Part shown: positions 1-7,012 of the stretch, one piece after another
Numbering within the stretch: position 1 is the stretch's first letter
Layout: each line of letters begins with the position of its first letter
Assembly (NCBI RefSeq): GCF_049727805.1
Contig: NZ_JBCNYA010000002.1
Location: 135,137-199,136, forward strand
DNA: 64,000 bases
Direction of reading: 5' to 3'
From: Frateuria_A sp049727805
Lineage (GTDB): Bacteria; Pseudomonadota; Gammaproteobacteria; Xanthomonadales; Rhodanobacteraceae
Program-made: the position numbers and the translations under genes
The notes under the pieces: generated by a model
Databases searched by the model: none
The model's input: only the letters and a program-made list of their open reading frames with translations
Told to the model about the DNA's origin: nothing

Positions 1-137
1 TCGTGGGCGAGCTCAACGGTGCCCAGGGCAAGGCGGTGGACATCGGCGGCTACTACCATCCGGACCTCGCCCGCACGGGCGCGGCGATGCGGCCGAGCAG
101 GACCTTCAACGACGCGCTGGCGACGCTGAAGGCTTGA
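1..137 (+). CDS. icd: NADP-dependent isocitrate dehydrogenase, monomeric type (C-terminal fragment)
   Basis: Only the last 44 codons are present; the reading frame enters at base 3 and ends at a TGA at 135-137. The segment contains the VDIGGYYHPD and AAMRPS motifs that close the monomeric (about 740-residue) family of NADP-dependent isocitrate dehydrogenases, a TCA-cycle enzyme converting isocitrate to 2-oxoglutarate. The fragment cannot show the active site, so the call rests on the C-terminal signature alone. A strong terminator hairpin follows 4 bases after the stop. Confidence 0.8.
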   Translation, partial: VGELNGAQGKAVDIGGYYHPDLARTGAAMRPSRTFNDALATLKA

Positions 138-141
138 GACA

Positions 142-171
142 CGAAGGGCGCCACGCGGCGCCCTTCGCTTT
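142..171. terminator. Bidirectional intrinsic terminator between icd and the aldo/keto reductase
   Basis: Perfect 11-bp stem CGAAGGGCGCC / GGCGCCCTTCG (142-152 and 157-167) with an ACGC loop, followed by CTTTCC. It lies between two convergent genes, so it can serve both strands, though the T-run is short on each side. Confidence 0.8.
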
Positions 172-188
172 CCTGTGGAGTCGTCGCG

Positions 189-1142
189 TCAGGCCGGCTC
201 GGCGCTGGCGCGGTCGAGCAATGCGATCTCGTCCGGCGCAAGCGCCAGCTTCACCGCGCCCAGCAGCTCCTCGAGCTGCTCGATGCTGGTGGCGCTGGCG
301 ATCGGCGCGGTGAGACCGGGCCGGGCGATCAGCCAGGCCAGTGCGACCTGCGCCGGCGTGGCGTGGTGGCCGACGGCGACGCGGTCCAGCGTATCAAGGA
401 TGCCCAGTCCGCGCGGGTCGAGATACTTGCGGACGCCGGCGCCGCGGGCGCGGCTCTTGGCCAGGTCCCCCTCGCTGCGGTACTTGCCGGAGAGGAAGCC
501 GCTGGCCAGCGCGTAGTAGCTGATCACGCCGACCTGTTCGCGCCGCACCAACGGTTCCAGTTCGCGTTCGTAGCCGGTGCGCCGCACCAGGTTGTACTCC
601 GGCTGCAGCGACTCGTAGCGCGGCAGGCCGTGCGCGGCCGATACCCTCAGTGCCTCCGCAAAGCGGTCGGCACCGTAGTTGGAGGCGCCGATCGCACGCA
701 CCTTGCCCTGCTCGATCAGTCGTCCGAATGCGCCCAGCGTCTCGGCCAGCGGAACGGAGGCATCGTCCTCGTGCGCCTGGTACAGGTCGATGCAGTCGAC
801 CTGCAGGCGCCTGAGCGAGCCTTCCACGGCCTGCTGGATGTTCACCGGCGACAGGCCCGGCTGCTCGGCCCACTTGGCCACCTTGGTGGCGATCACCACC
901 CGGTCGCGCTTGCCGCTGGCCTTGAGCCATTTGCCGATGATCGTTTCCGATTCGCCGCCGCGGTTGCCCGTCACCCAGGCCGAATAGACGTCCGCCGTGT
1001 CGACGAGGTTGAAGCCGGCATCGACGAAGACGTCGAGCAGTTCGAACGAGCGCTTCTCGTCCACGCTCCAGCCGAACACGTTGCCGCCGAAGGCGAGCGG
1101 GGCAATGGCGAGCGGAGAGCGGCCTAGCGGGCGTAGTGACAT
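189..1142 (-). CDS. Aldo/keto reductase (317 aa)
   Basis: A TIM-barrel NADPH-dependent oxidoreductase acting on aldehydes or ketones in the cytoplasm. The AKR tetrad is visible as Asp48, Tyr53, Lys87 (in IATKV) and His124 (in LYQAHEDD). Length is normal for the family. It ends convergent with icd and starts about 150 bases from a small protein gene on the same strand. The subgroup resembles YajO/Tas-like general reductases; the substrate cannot be read from sequence. Confidence 0.92.
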   Translation of the reverse strand: MSLRPLGRSPLAIAPLAFGGNVFGWSVDEKRSFELLDVFVDAGFNLVDTADVYSAWVTGNRGGESETIIGKWLKASGKRDRVVIATKVAKWAEQPGLSPVNIQQAVEGSLRRLQVDCIDLYQAHEDDASVPLAETLGAFGRLIEQGKVRAIGASNYGADRFAEALRVSAAHGLPRYESLQPEYNLVRRTGYERELEPLVRREQVGVISYYALASGFLSGKYRSEGDLAKSRARGAGVRKYLDPRGLGILDTLDRVAVGHHATPAQVALAWLIARPGLTAPIASATSIEQLEELLGAVKLALAPDEIALLDRASAEPA

Positions 1143-1296
1143 GGAGATTCCTTGGATGGACGCATCATTCCTTCAGATGGAAACGCGCCAGGCAGGAATC
1201 AAGCGGGCCGCTTGCGTGGGCTCTTCCCACGTGGAATTCGCAGAGGCGGGACGTGTGCCCCGGCCCACCCCTGCGCGCAGGGGCGGGCCATGAAGA

Positions 1297-1470
1297 TCAG
1301 GGCAGCAGCGCCGCGCGCAGCACCTCGCGCCAGCGCAGCATCGGCGCCACCGGCCGCGCGGCCGGTGAGCGGCGACCGCGCGTCGCCGGTGCATCCTCGC
1401 GCCAGCGCAGTTCGTGGGTGGGCAGGGCGTGGCCATGCAGGTACAGCAACTGCTTCCAGAGCGGTTTCAT
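1297..1470 (-). CDS. Small hypothetical protein with an internal LRWRE repeat (57 aa)
   Basis: A complete short frame starting ATG at 1470 with a near-ideal ribosome site (GGAGGT about 5 bases upstream) and ending TGA at 1297. The product is basic, begins MKPLWKQLLYLHGH and contains the motif LRWRE twice (about residues 21-25 and 45-49), separated by an Arg/Pro-rich linker. There is no signal peptide or membrane segment. It is divergent from the LysR gene across a 105-base promoter region, so it may be a target of that regulator. Function is unknown; existence is supported by the ribosome site, the repeat and sustained GC at codon third positions. Confidence 0.55.
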   Translation of the reverse strand: MKPLWKQLLYLHGHALPTHELRWREDAPATRGRRSPAARPVAPMLRWREVLRAALLP

Positions 1471-1541
1471 GGGAACCTCCGGTGGGGGTGTTGCCTTGGG
1501 GTGTGCTCAAGTTACGCCGCGGCCGGTCCGCCAAAAAGCGA

Positions 1542-1575
1542 TATATTCGCAAGCCAAGCTTGAGGAATATTCAAG
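1542..1575. promoter_or_regulatory. Candidate -10 and LysR operator upstream of the LysR gene
   Basis: TATATT (1542-1547) is a good -10 hexamer, inside a GCGATATATTCGC near-palindrome. Immediately before the start codon lies CTTGA-N7-TCAAG (1559-1575), a dyad of the size bound by LysR-family regulators, which usually bind T-N11-A sites in the divergent promoter. This is an inference from symmetry only. Confidence 0.35.
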
Positions 1576-2496
1576 ATGGGAAAATTGCCGCTCGGCTTGT
1601 TGCAGCAGTTCGTGCTGGTCGCCCGACAAGGCAACCTGTCGCGTGCGGCGGCGCAGGCGAACCTGACCGTCAGTGCGCTCAGCCACCAGATGCGCCAGCT
1701 TGAGGAACGCCTGGAGCGGCGCCTGTTCGAGCGCGGGCCGCGCGGCGTGACGCTGACCGTCGAGGGCTGCAGCCTGCTCGAAGCGGTCGGCGGGCATTTC
1801 GACGGCATCGAACATGCGCTCGCGGCGTTCAGCACGCGCCACCATGATGCGCTCACGCTCAGCGCCAGCCCCGGCATCATGTCGAGCTGGCTGGTGCCGC
1901 GCCTGCCGCGGCTGGTGGCCGCGCATCCGGAGCTGGAGCTGAGCCTGCAGTCGGCGTCGACGCTGGTGAATTTCGAGCGCGAGCCGGTGGACGTCGCCCT
2001 GCGCTACGGCCGCGGCAACTGGGACGGACTGCACTGCGAGCGGCTGTTCGGCGAATGGATCGCACCGGTGGCCGCGCCCGAACTGGTGGAACGGATGGAT
2101 GGGACGGATCCTCGCGACCTGTCGCGCTGGCCGCTGCTCGGCGAACCGCCGCCTTCCACGCGCTGGAACGACTGGTTCGACCGCCACGGCGGCACGCGGC
2201 CGAAACGCTACGTGGCCCAGTTCGACAGCCTGGATGCCCTGCGCCATGCGGCGCTTGAGGGGCTGGGCGTAGGCCTGGGGCGGATGGTGACCTCCAAGTC
2301 GCTGATCGACGCCGGCCGGCTGCAGATGCTCGGCGACGACTACATGCCGGTGGCGGAGGCGTACTGGCTGGTGTACCCGCCGCGGTCGCTGGAGCATCGC
2401 GGCATGCAGGCCTTCCGCCAATGGCTGCTGGCCGAGGCCGACGACTACTGCCGGCAGTTGCCGGTTGCCTGGAAGGAGGCCGCTGCCGCCGGCTGA
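1576..2496 (+). CDS. LysR-family transcriptional regulator, GcvA-like (306 aa)
   Basis: N-terminal winged helix-turn-helix (about residues 5-65, with LSRAAAQANLTVSALSHQ as the HTH) followed by the periplasmic-binding-protein-like effector domain typical of LysR regulators. The start at 1576 has GAGGA about 9 bases upstream. It is divergent from the 57-residue small protein and lies 64 bases upstream of frmA on the same strand, so it may control either or both. In many bacteria frmA is instead controlled by FrmR, which is not seen here. The effector is unknown. Confidence 0.9.
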   Translation: MGKLPLGLLQQFVLVARQGNLSRAAAQANLTVSALSHQMRQLEERLERRLFERGPRGVTLTVEGCSLLEAVGGHFDGIEHALAAFSTRHHDALTLSASPGIMSSWLVPRLPRLVAAHPELELSLQSASTLVNFEREPVDVALRYGRGNWDGLHCERLFGEWIAPVAAPELVERMDGTDPRDLSRWPLLGEPPPSTRWNDWFDRHGGTRPKRYVAQFDSLDALRHAALEGLGVGLGRMVTSKSLIDAGRLQMLGDDYMPVAEAYWLVYPPRSLEHRGMQAFRQWLLAEADDYCRQLPVAWKEAAAAG

Positions 2497-2560
2497 TCGG
2501 CTATCGCCGCGCGGCCGCAGGCGTCATCATCGGCGGTCGCCGACCGTATTGGAGAACACC

Positions 2561-3673
2561 ATGAAATCCCGTGCCGCCGTCGCCTGGGAAGCAGGCAAGC
2601 CGCTGTCGATCGAAGAGGTGGAGGTAGCCGGCCCGAAGGCCGGCGAGGTGCTGGTGCGCATCGTCGCCACCGGCGTCTGCCACACCGACGCCTTCACCCT
2701 CTCCGGCGCCGATCCGGAGGGCCTGTTCCCGGCGATCCTCGGCCACGAGGGCGGCGGCATCGTCGAGGAAGTCGGCGAGGGCGTGACCACATTGGCCGTG
2801 GGCGACCACGTCATCCCGCTGTACACGCCCGAGTGCGGCACCTGCGAATACTGCCGCTCGGGCAAGACCAACCTGTGCCAGCGCATCCGCGCCACCCAGG
2901 GCCAGGGGCTGATGCCCGACGGCACCTCGCGGTTTTCCAAGGGCGGCCAGATGATCCGCCACTACATGGGCACCAGCACCTTCAGCGAGTACACGGTGCT
3001 GCCCGAGATCGCGGTGGCGAAAATCGACAAGGCCGCGCCGCTGGAAAAGGTCTGCCTGCTCGGCTGCGGCATCACCACCGGCATCGGCGCGGTGCTCAAC
3101 ACCGCCAGGGTGGAGCCGGGCGCCAGCGTGGCGGTGTTCGGGCTGGGCGGCATCGGCCTGTCGGTGGTGCAGGGCGCGGTGATGGCCAAGGCCGGGCGCA
3201 TCGTGGTGGTCGACACCAATCCGTCGAAGTTCGAGATGGCGCGGCTGTTAGGCGCCACCGACTGCGTCAATCCGAAGGATCATCCGGACACGCCGATCCA
3301 GCAGGTGATCGTCGAGCTCACCGGCGGCGGCGTGGACTATTCGTTCGAGTGCATCGGCAATGTCGACGTGATGCGCTCGGCGCTGGAGTGCTGCCACAAG
3401 GGCTGGGGGGAATCGATCATCATCGGCGTGGCCGGTGCCGGCCAGGAAATCCGCACGCGGCCGTTCCAGCTGGTGACCGGGCGGGTGTGGCGCGGCTCGG
3501 CCTTCGGTGGCGTCAAGGGCCGCTCGCAGCTGCCCGGCTACGTGGATCGCTACCTGGCCGGCGAGATCCGCATCGACGAGATGGTCAGCCAGGAGCTGCC
3601 GCTGGAACGCATCAACGAGGCGTTCGACGCCATGCACGAGGGCCGAGTGATCCGCTCGGTGATCCGCTACTGA
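2561..3673 (+). CDS. frmA: S-(hydroxymethyl)glutathione dehydrogenase / class III alcohol dehydrogenase (370 aa)
   Basis: Zinc-dependent medium-chain dehydrogenase that oxidises the glutathione adduct of formaldehyde with NAD+ and can reduce S-nitrosoglutathione. Catalytic zinc ligands are visible as Cys40 (GVCHTD) and His62-Glu63 (GHEGGG); the structural zinc loop CGTCEYC...C follows, then the NAD-binding GLGGIG. The frame is open farther upstream, but ATG 2561 follows GGAGAACACC and gives 370 residues, the family length. No esterase gene (frmB) follows; a REP-like palindrome pair comes next instead. Confidence 0.95.
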   Translation: MKSRAAVAWEAGKPLSIEEVEVAGPKAGEVLVRIVATGVCHTDAFTLSGADPEGLFPAILGHEGGGIVEEVGEGVTTLAVGDHVIPLYTPECGTCEYCRSGKTNLCQRIRATQGQGLMPDGTSRFSKGGQMIRHYMGTSTFSEYTVLPEIAVAKIDKAAPLEKVCLLGCGITTGIGAVLNTARVEPGASVAVFGLGGIGLSVVQGAVMAKAGRIVVVDTNPSKFEMARLLGATDCVNPKDHPDTPIQQVIVELTGGGVDYSFECIGNVDVMRSALECCHKGWGESIIIGVAGAGQEIRTRPFQLVTGRVWRGSAFGGVKGRSQLPGYVDRYLAGEIRIDEMVSQELPLERINEAFDAMHEGRVIRSVIRY

Positions 3674-3679
3674 GACGTT

Positions 3680-3818
3680 GATCCTTCCCCCGTTCACGGG
3701 GGAAGGTGCCCGAAGGGCGGATGGGGGGAGGCCTTGCGGAAGACTTGCCCGCACATCCCGCCAAAAGCGGCCCCCATCCGCCTGTCGGCACCTTCCCCCG
3801 CGTTCGCGGGGGAAGGCT
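3680..3818. repeat. REP-like palindrome pair, family B (inverted pair)
   Basis: Two copies in opposite orientation: 3680-3730 has CCTTCCCCC/GGGGGAAGG followed by a GGGCGGATGGGGG tail, and 3772-3818 has the reverse tail CCCCCATCCGCC followed by CCTTCCCCC GCGTTCGC GGGGGAAGG. The same unit pair recurs at 58668-58790. It sits just after frmA and could stabilise or end its transcript. Confidence 0.7.
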
Positions 3819-3882
3819 CGGCGCCGGATTCCTCCGCTAGAATGCGCGCGCCTTCCCCGGCACCCACGCACCCGAGGCTCCC

Positions 3883-4545
3883 ATGCAACGCACCGCCATC
3901 CTGGTCGACGGCGCCTTCTTCCTTGCCCGCTACCGCAAGGTGTGGGGCGAACGCGATGCCGGCGATGCGCGCACCGTGGCCAAGACTGTGTTCGGCATGG
4001 CACTGGAGCACCTGAAGGCGCTGGACCGCCCGCGCGAGGCGCTGTATCGCATCTTTTTCTACGACTGCCCGCCGCTGGAGAAGGTGCTGGTGCGCCCGCT
4101 CAGCGGCGAGGCGGTGGATTTCTCGCGCACCGGCGCGGCGACGTTCCGCCGCGAACTGCACGACCAGTTGCGTCGCCAGCGCAAGATGGCGCTGCGGCTC
4201 GGCCGGCTGGCCGAGCGCGGCGAGTGGAAGCTGAAGTTCCATGCCTATCAGCAGCTGCGCGAGGGCACCCTGGCGTGGGAGGATCTGGGCGACGAGCATT
4301 TCGAACCGGACATGCGCCAGACCCAGGTCGACATGAAGATCGGCATCGACATCGCCGCGCTCACCTACAAGAAGCTGGTCGACCAGATCGTGCTGGTCGC
4401 CGGCGATGCGGATTTCATTCCGGCGGCCAAGCTGGCCCGCTACGAGGGCATCGACTTCATTCTCGACCCGATGTGGCAGGGTATAGCCCCGGACCTGCAC
4501 GAGCACATCGACGGCCTGCAGTCGGTCTGCCCGCGACCCTTCTGA
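3883..4545 (+). CDS. NYN-domain (PIN-like, LabA/DUF88) protein (220 aa)
   Basis: Predicted metal-dependent RNase fold of the NYN family. The acidic positions expected for the active site are seen in AILVDGAFF (residues 5-13), VDMKIGIDI (mid-protein) and LVAGDADFIPA (near 170). No HTH or OST-HTH extension is present, so this is the stand-alone form. Neighbours do not suggest a pathway. The natural RNA substrate is unknown for this subgroup. Confidence 0.8.
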   Translation: MQRTAILVDGAFFLARYRKVWGERDAGDARTVAKTVFGMALEHLKALDRPREALYRIFFYDCPPLEKVLVRPLSGEAVDFSRTGAATFRRELHDQLRRQRKMALRLGRLAERGEWKLKFHAYQQLREGTLAWEDLGDEHFEPDMRQTQVDMKIGIDIAALTYKKLVDQIVLVAGDADFIPAAKLARYEGIDFILDPMWQGIAPDLHEHIDGLQSVCPRPF

Positions 4546-4576
4546 ACAATCGTCACCCGTGGCCATGGAGATCACG

Positions 4577-5455
4577 ATGAAGACCCTGCGGCTTTCCACC
4601 TTCTGCCTCGCCGGCCTGCTGGCGATGCCTGCGCTCGCGCAGGACCAGCCCACCGACGCGCTGGTGCCGCCGACCAGCGCCAGCGACTACACCGCCGCGC
4701 AACTGGACCAGGTGGTTGCCGGCGACTGGCGTCCGGCCGACCAGCGCGCGCGCGACACGTACCGCCACCCGAAGGAAACGCTGGAATTCTTCGAATTGCG
4801 GCCGGACCAGACGGTGATCGAAATCACCCCGGGCGGCGGCTGGTACGCGCAGATCCTGGCGCCGCTGCTGCACGACAACGGCCATTACGTGGCCGCGGAA
4901 AAGCAGCCCTCGGCGGACAGCGAGGCGCGCGCTGACGACAGCGCCCTGCGCAAGCTGTTCGCCGCGCATCCGGCGCAGTTCGGTGCAGCCTCGATCGTGA
5001 CCTTCGACCCCAAGGCGCCGGTGTTCGGTGCGCCGGCGTCGGCCGACCGCGTGCTGACCTTCCGCAACGTGCACAACTGGGCGATGGACGGCAGCGCGCC
5101 GGCGATGTTCAAGGCGTTCTACAGCGTGCTCAAGCCCGGTGGCGTGCTCGGCGTGGTCGACCATCGTGCCGACGCCGGCGCCACGCTGGACGAGGTCAGG
5201 GACAGCGGCTACCTGCCGGTCGACTACGTGGTCAAGCTCGCCACCGACGCCGGCTTCGTGCTGGATGGGCGCAGCGAGATCAACGCCAACCCGAAGGACG
5301 ACCACGACCATCCCAAGGGCGTGTGGACGCTGCCACCCACGCTCGCGTTGGGCGACCAGGACAAGGCGAAGTACCTGGCGATCGGCGAGTCCGACCGCAT
5401 GACGCTGCGCTTCGTCAAGCCGGAGGCGCCCGCGCACGCGGCCTCCGCGCCATGA
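4577..5455 (+). CDS. Exported class I SAM-dependent methyltransferase, COG4798-like (292 aa)
   Basis: The protein opens with a signal peptide (MKTLRLSTF...MPALAQD, cleavage after about residue 20) and then carries a methyltransferase core: motif I is VIEITPGGGWYAQIL, and a later FRNVHNWAM segment and a LKPGGVLGVVDH motif match the predicted-methyltransferase family that is oddly secreted in many proteobacteria. GTG 4559 and ATG 4565 are in frame upstream, but ATG 4577 has GGAG at good spacing and gives a clean signal peptide. It ends one base before rluE. The substrate is unknown. Confidence 0.82.
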   Translation: MKTLRLSTFCLAGLLAMPALAQDQPTDALVPPTSASDYTAAQLDQVVAGDWRPADQRARDTYRHPKETLEFFELRPDQTVIEITPGGGWYAQILAPLLHDNGHYVAAEKQPSADSEARADDSALRKLFAAHPAQFGAASIVTFDPKAPVFGAPASADRVLTFRNVHNWAMDGSAPAMFKAFYSVLKPGGVLGVVDHRADAGATLDEVRDSGYLPVDYVVKLATDAGFVLDGRSEINANPKDDHDHPKGVWTLPPTLALGDQDKAKYLAIGESDRMTLRFVKPEAPAHAASAP

Positions 5456-5456
5456 C

Positions 5457-5990
5457 GTGCTGATCGCGCTCAACAAGCCCTATGGCGTGCTCTGCCAGTT
5501 CTCTGGCGACGGCAGCCGGCCGACGCTGGCCGGCTACGTGCGCGAAACGGACGTCTATCCGGCCGGACGGCTGGACCACGACAGTGAAGGCCTGCTGCTG
5601 CTCACCGACGACGGTCGCCTCGCGCACAGGCTGACCGATCCGCGGCACAAGCAACCCAAGACCTACCTGGTGCAGGTGGACGGCGCGGTCACCGACGAGG
5701 CGATCGCCGCCCTGCGCAGCGGCGTCACGCTCAACGACGGCCCCACCCTGCCGGCGGGCGCCGAACACGCCGCCGAACCGGGCTGGCTGTGGCCGCGCGA
5801 TCCGCCGGTGCGCTTCCGCAAGGCGATCCCGACCAGCTGGCTCACGATCACCTTGCGCGAGGGGCGCAACCGCCAGGTCCGGCGCATGACCGCGGCCGTC
5901 GGTTTCCCCACCTTGCGGCTGATCCGCGTGCGCATCGGCGAATACGCGCTGGACGGCCTTGCCCCGGGCGAGTCGCGCCGCCTGCTGTAG
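5457..5990 (+). CDS. rluE: 23S rRNA pseudouridine(2457) synthase, RluE-type (177 aa)
   Basis: RsuA/RluE-family pseudouridine synthase. The catalytic motif GRLDHDSEGLLLLT carries the nucleophilic Asp, and NKPYGVLCQF at the start and GRNRQVRRM near the end are family motifs. There is no N-terminal S4 domain, as expected for RluE. The start is a GTG one base after the preceding stop, so it is probably translationally coupled to the exported methyltransferase. The exact target uridine is inferred from similarity to RluE. Confidence 0.87.
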   Translation: MLIALNKPYGVLCQFSGDGSRPTLAGYVRETDVYPAGRLDHDSEGLLLLTDDGRLAHRLTDPRHKQPKTYLVQVDGAVTDEAIAALRSGVTLNDGPTLPAGAEHAAEPGWLWPRDPPVRFRKAIPTSWLTITLREGRNRQVRRMTAAVGFPTLRLIRVRIGEYALDGLAPGESRRLL

Positions 5991-6081
5991 GCATCCATCG
6001 GATGCGACCGCGCATTCCGTCCCGAAGCGCGTGCGCGGCGTGCGGCGGATAATGTCGCTTTGCCACGCACGGCCCCGCCGC

Positions 6082-6828
6082 ATGGACTTCAAAGACCACT
6101 TTTCCGGCCACGCCACGCTCTATCGCGACGCGCGCCCCCTGCCGCCGGCGGACTGGTTCGCCTGGCTCGCCGGCCAGGCGCCCGACCACGCGCTGGCCTG
6201 GGATGCCGGTTGCGGCAACGGCCAGGCCAGCATCGGCCTGGCCGCATATTTCCATCGCGTGGTGGCGACCGATCCGAGCGCCACGCAGATCGCGCAGGCG
6301 ACGGCACATCCGTCGATCGACTACCGCGTGGAGCCGGCCGAGCGCAGCAGCCTCGCCGGCGCAAGTGCGAGCCTGGTCTGCGTGTCGCAGGCACTGCACT
6401 GGTTCGACCTGGACGCCTTCCATGCCGAGGTGCGCCGGGTCGCCCGGCCGGGCGCGCTGCTGGCGGTGTCGGCCTACGGCAACTGCAGCGTGGACCGCGC
6501 GGTGGATGCCGTCGAGTGGACGCTCTACGCCGACACGCTCGGCGGTGACTGGCCGCCCGAGCGGGCGCTGGTCGACAGCGGCTACCGCGAGCTGCCGTTT
6601 CCGTTCGAAGCCGTGGCCGCGCCCAGCTTCGCCATGCAGGCGCAATGGAACCTGGCGCAGTTCCTCGCCTACCTGCGCTCCTGGTCGGCCACGCAGCGGT
6701 ACGCCAGGCGCACGGGTGTCGATCCGGTGGAGGCGGCCGCTGCGGACCTGGCACGCGCCTGGGGCGATCCTGGCCAGGTGCGCGCCGTGCGCTGGCCTTT
6801 CTTCACCCGCGTCGGCCGCATCGCCTGA
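6082..6828 (+). CDS. Class I SAM-dependent methyltransferase (248 aa)
   Basis: Cytosolic methyltransferase with motif I DAGCGNGQAS (about residues 40-50), acidic motif II VVATDPS, and the VSQALHWFD segment typical of the UbiE/Tam-like group. ATG 6082 begins MDFKDHFSGHA, the usual N-terminus of this family; the frame is open farther upstream but lacks homology-like sequence there. It is convergent with the AcpA-type phosphatase gene. Substrate unknown. Confidence 0.88.
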   Translation: MDFKDHFSGHATLYRDARPLPPADWFAWLAGQAPDHALAWDAGCGNGQASIGLAAYFHRVVATDPSATQIAQATAHPSIDYRVEPAERSSLAGASASLVCVSQALHWFDLDAFHAEVRRVARPGALLAVSAYGNCSVDRAVDAVEWTLYADTLGGDWPPERALVDSGYRELPFPFEAVAAPSFAMQAQWNLAQFLAYLRSWSATQRYARRTGVDPVEAAAADLARAWGDPGQVRAVRWPFFTRVGRIA

Positions 6829-6855
6829 TCGTCCTCGACGCGCCGCCTTCAGCGC

Positions 6856-6888
6856 CTTCTCCCCTGCAGGAGAGGGCTTGGGGTGAGA
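6856..6888. repeat. REP-like palindrome, family A (degenerate copy)
   Basis: CCTTCTCCCC TGCA GGAGAGGGCTTGGGGTGAG lies between the convergent 3' ends of the methyltransferase and the phosphatase. It matches the family A unit seen near 13.7, 18.5, 22.7, 33.4 and 61.0 kb. A weaker CCTCTCC/GAGAGG dyad follows at 6981-7003. Confidence 0.55.
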
Positions 6889-7012
6889 ATTCGGGACTCG
6901 CGGAAGGGCCCGGCAAGGGCCAATAACCAAACAACATCGAGGCGTCCGCCGGAGGCACCAATCGGGCCGCGCTTGTTTGGTCCTCTCCCTGGAAAAGAGA
7001 GGAGGTTCAAAC

